Part shown: piece by piece, positions 61,980 to 64,000 of the stretch
Position numbering within the stretch: the stretch's first letter is position 1
Layout: each line of letters opens with the position of its first letter
Assembly (NCBI GenBank): GCA_032622095.1
Contig: CP136066.1
Coordinates: 105,423,319-105,487,318 of the forward strand
Direction of reading: 5' to 3'
Origin: Siphonodentalium dalli
Taxonomy: Eukaryota > Mollusca > Scaphopoda > Gadilida > Siphonodentaliidae
DNA length: 64,000 nt
The notes under the pieces: model-generated
Database searches by the model: none
What the model was told of the DNA's origin: nothing
What the model saw: only the letters and a program-made list of their open reading frames with translations
Program-made: the position numbers and the translations under genes

Positions 61980-62091
61980 GTACGAACAAATTTATGCAAT
62001 ATCTTATCTATATCCAAATTCTGTCTATATAAGTTTTACCATCTAGGGCACTCCAATCAAGTTTAAAAGAGGGCCACTTTTTACAACGAGG

Positions 62092-63170
62092 ATAACACCA
62101 AAAAAAAGGGTTTTGATTCTCATGCATCACCGCATCGAATAAAATGGCCGCGTTGGTTAATTTTATTCAGATTTTGGATTTCCCAGAAGTTGTAAATGTC
62201 ACACAGAAATTAGTTATGTTTCATATATCGAATAGGAGTTAAATACAACAGTGTATGTGTGGGACAATGACCATAGGCATCGATCACTATCAGGTTTATT
62301 GTCACCACATGCTGTCCAAACCCCCAAGTCTATTGGTCAAATGTGTTGATATTTATCGAAGATACAAAAACAGCACAGTTTGACAAGCACTGTACATGTA
62401 TATTGGCCATGTTTATTTGAAGTTTTATTGTCTATCATCCATTGCGGTACTTATACAGTTTTTAAATAGTGAGCGGAATAAGTGAATCAAGACTTTCTAT
62501 GATAGTTTGGAAGACCGGATATTTTTACCGGAGTTATTGGACTTTATTATTTGTGTAGAATTTACCAAATAGCAAATAGACGACGTCACAGGGCTGATTT
62601 CCACAAATGTCAACGGATTTCAAAGAGTTTTGGTATATGAGTTCACATGGCCAGTACCTGAACGAGTTCACAAACCAGGTCTGGCCGGATATTTTCAGCA
62701 GAGTTATTGGACTTTGTTTATTATTTTTGGTGCAAATTGACGACGTCACATGGCTAATTACACAAATGTCACTACCTAAAATGAGTTCGCAAGCCAGACT
62801 TTTTGACAAAATCCCACCTCTTGTTTAGCACATACTGAGAACGCAAACATTGAGAATGCACTTCCCCAACTGCACAATTCGGCGGGGGATACTGTTGTCT
62901 GTGACTGCTTGTTTCATAGGAATCAGATATGTTGTTATGTGTGTTAAAAATAATTGTGCGGGTATTAAAATCATATCAATATATACATCATTCTCTGTAA
63001 TCCCTATATGATTTACGGGTAGTACAATGTCATAATTTGTCATTCTTTATATCAGATTAAATTAGTTTATCTCCCTACATTTTCTGGACCTGTGAAGGTA
63101 TAATAATCCATGCTTACTATGGGCAGGAAAAAATAAAAAGTAGAACCCTCGCTCCCGCATTTATTTTCAT
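62092..63170. mobile_element. Element family 12, second copy (empty site for the 31177 insertion)
   Basis: ACCAAAAAAAAGGGTTTTGA followed by TTCTCATGCATCACCGCATC at the left and GGGTAGTACAATGTC, TCCATGCTTACTATGGGCAG at the right match 31124-32244. A roughly 170-bp duplicated insert (GAGTTATTGGACTTTATTAT near 62532, GAGTTATTGGACTTTGTTTA near 62701) is embedded and ends AAATCCCACCTCTTGTTTAG. Confidence 0.65.
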
Positions 63171-63565
63171 TGATTAATTTATCAAAAGTGGCGCTGTCCT
63201 ACCGGTATCCTACCAAAATCAATTAAATTATTTTTAATCTTGCTGATTTCCACCAAACTTATATATTGACATCTCCAGAATACAGCAGGGCTGGCGGTCT
63301 ACACAATCCAGGTGGGCTAGTAATAGCCCTCCTAGATTTGCCTAGGATGGCTATAGCCCTCCTCAACTTTTACAGTTATGATTTATTTTATCTGAGTTAC
63401 TACTGCCCTTAGTTTGTCTATTTTTGATGTTGTTTAACTTCATCTAAATTTAATTTTGTTATGTGGAAACAAGATGTCCAGAGTTGTGAATATCAAACCC
63501 CCCACAGTATGATATGGTGAATATTTAATTATTTTATATGTTATGATAATTAATATGAACCACAG

Positions 63566-63631
63566 ACAAAATGTAAGAGTGTTTGTACTCAACAATCTGT
63601 CAGTCGGTGTCCAACCCATGCAACGATTTGG
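63566..63631 (+). CDS. Candidate exon 26 (low confidence)
   Basis: The acceptor ATATGAACCACAG and strong donor TGG|GTGAGT bound 66 nt open in two frames. Phase 0 gives TKCKSVCTQQSVSRCPTHAT; the more protein-like frame (QNVRVFVLNNLSVGVQPMQR) needs a phase 2 exon before it. No ankyrin motif. Confidence 0.35.
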
Positions 63632-64000
63632 GTGAGTTTGTCAATGTTTAAAACATTTTCTATGTTGTGTAATTTTACATAAAATACACAATCAAGTAGC
63701 ATATTAAATCCAGTATATTTACACTTGAATACAGTTACAAATGACTGCTTTATTTGTCAAAGTAATCCATATTTGGAATTCCATCACCGATTACAACTTC
63801 CATGAGCGCTTTTTCAGATTGCTGCTTCCAGCGGTCATGTCGCTCTGTATAGATTTACTGGGTGTTTGCAATTGGGGACATAGGGAATAGTTTCTCAACT
63901 TTAATAATTGAATAACAATTTAAACAAGAATATTCACCACAGTGAATGACAACTTGGAGACATTAGCTCATTATATTAAAAGATTGTCAATCGAGGCTAC
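63632..64000. other. Window end, no feature recognised
   Basis: AT-rich presumed intron; no exon or repeat that I can support. Confidence 0.4.

Overview
The window is eukaryotic (metazoan, AT-rich). Coding sequence is broken into short exons bounded by GT-AG introns, with one GC-AG intron, and almost everything else is transposon-derived. The style of the repeats points to a mollusc, probably a bivalve: TCCG/GTCC microsatellites fused to 'TTTCCGGATGATAACT' core repeats and short GC hairpins, as in pearl-type elements. This is inference from repeat style; no species can be named from sequence alone.

One host gene dominates the window. It runs on the + strand from at least 4475 to 61979 and I assembled 25 coding exons from splice sites and reading phase. 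Every exon-exon junction is phase compatible, including a 14-nt microexon at 38626-38639, and together the exons give 3,360 nt or 1,120 codons without a stop. The protein is a large ankyrin-repeat protein, with cores of the TPLHxAA type in most exons from exon 4 to exon 25. The true 5' end and the C-terminus are not in view. The nearest family I can suggest is the invertebrate ankyrin-PARP (tankyrase/PME-5-like) type, but no catalytic domain lies in the window, so this is only a hypothesis. Two decayed half-exon duplicates (29116-29186 and 57449-57551) and one possible alternative last exon or stop-containing exon (59999-60103) lie within the gene.

Layout. 1-4150: a Jockey/CR1-like LINE broken by a precise TTAA insertion (497-1925) and by a pearl-like element (about 2018-2472). 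4475-5497: exons 1-2. 6286-7016: a TTAA element. 7077-11833: a 4.76-kb hAT-type element with 8-bp target duplication that carries a roughly 0.8-kb-arm inverted repeat and a pearl-like insert. 11979-13057: exons 3-4. 13094-18707: a 5.6-kb element with about 35-bp terminal inverted repeats, internal tandem arrays and a LINE tail. 19093-25575: pearl-like elements with exons 5-7 between them. 27067-33049: exons 8-13. 37043-39173: exons 14-17. 39950-40670: two near-perfect palindromes. 42258-47117: exons 18-21. 47890-49142 and 50974-51852: two further hAT-type elements, the second inside a degenerate DIRS-type retrotransposon (about 50250-52745). 53373-57381: a dense cluster of TTAA-flanked palindromic MITEs. 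58170-61979: exons 22-25.

The most informative signals are these: about fifteen TTAA-flanked elements with a shared CCCTTT end but different interiors; hAT-type insertions with target duplications readable by eye; and places where transposon sequence reaches a splice site (the exon 5 acceptor tract, and the exon 17 acceptor buried in a hairpin arm). I saw no convincing second protein-coding host gene, tRNA, rRNA or CRISPR array.
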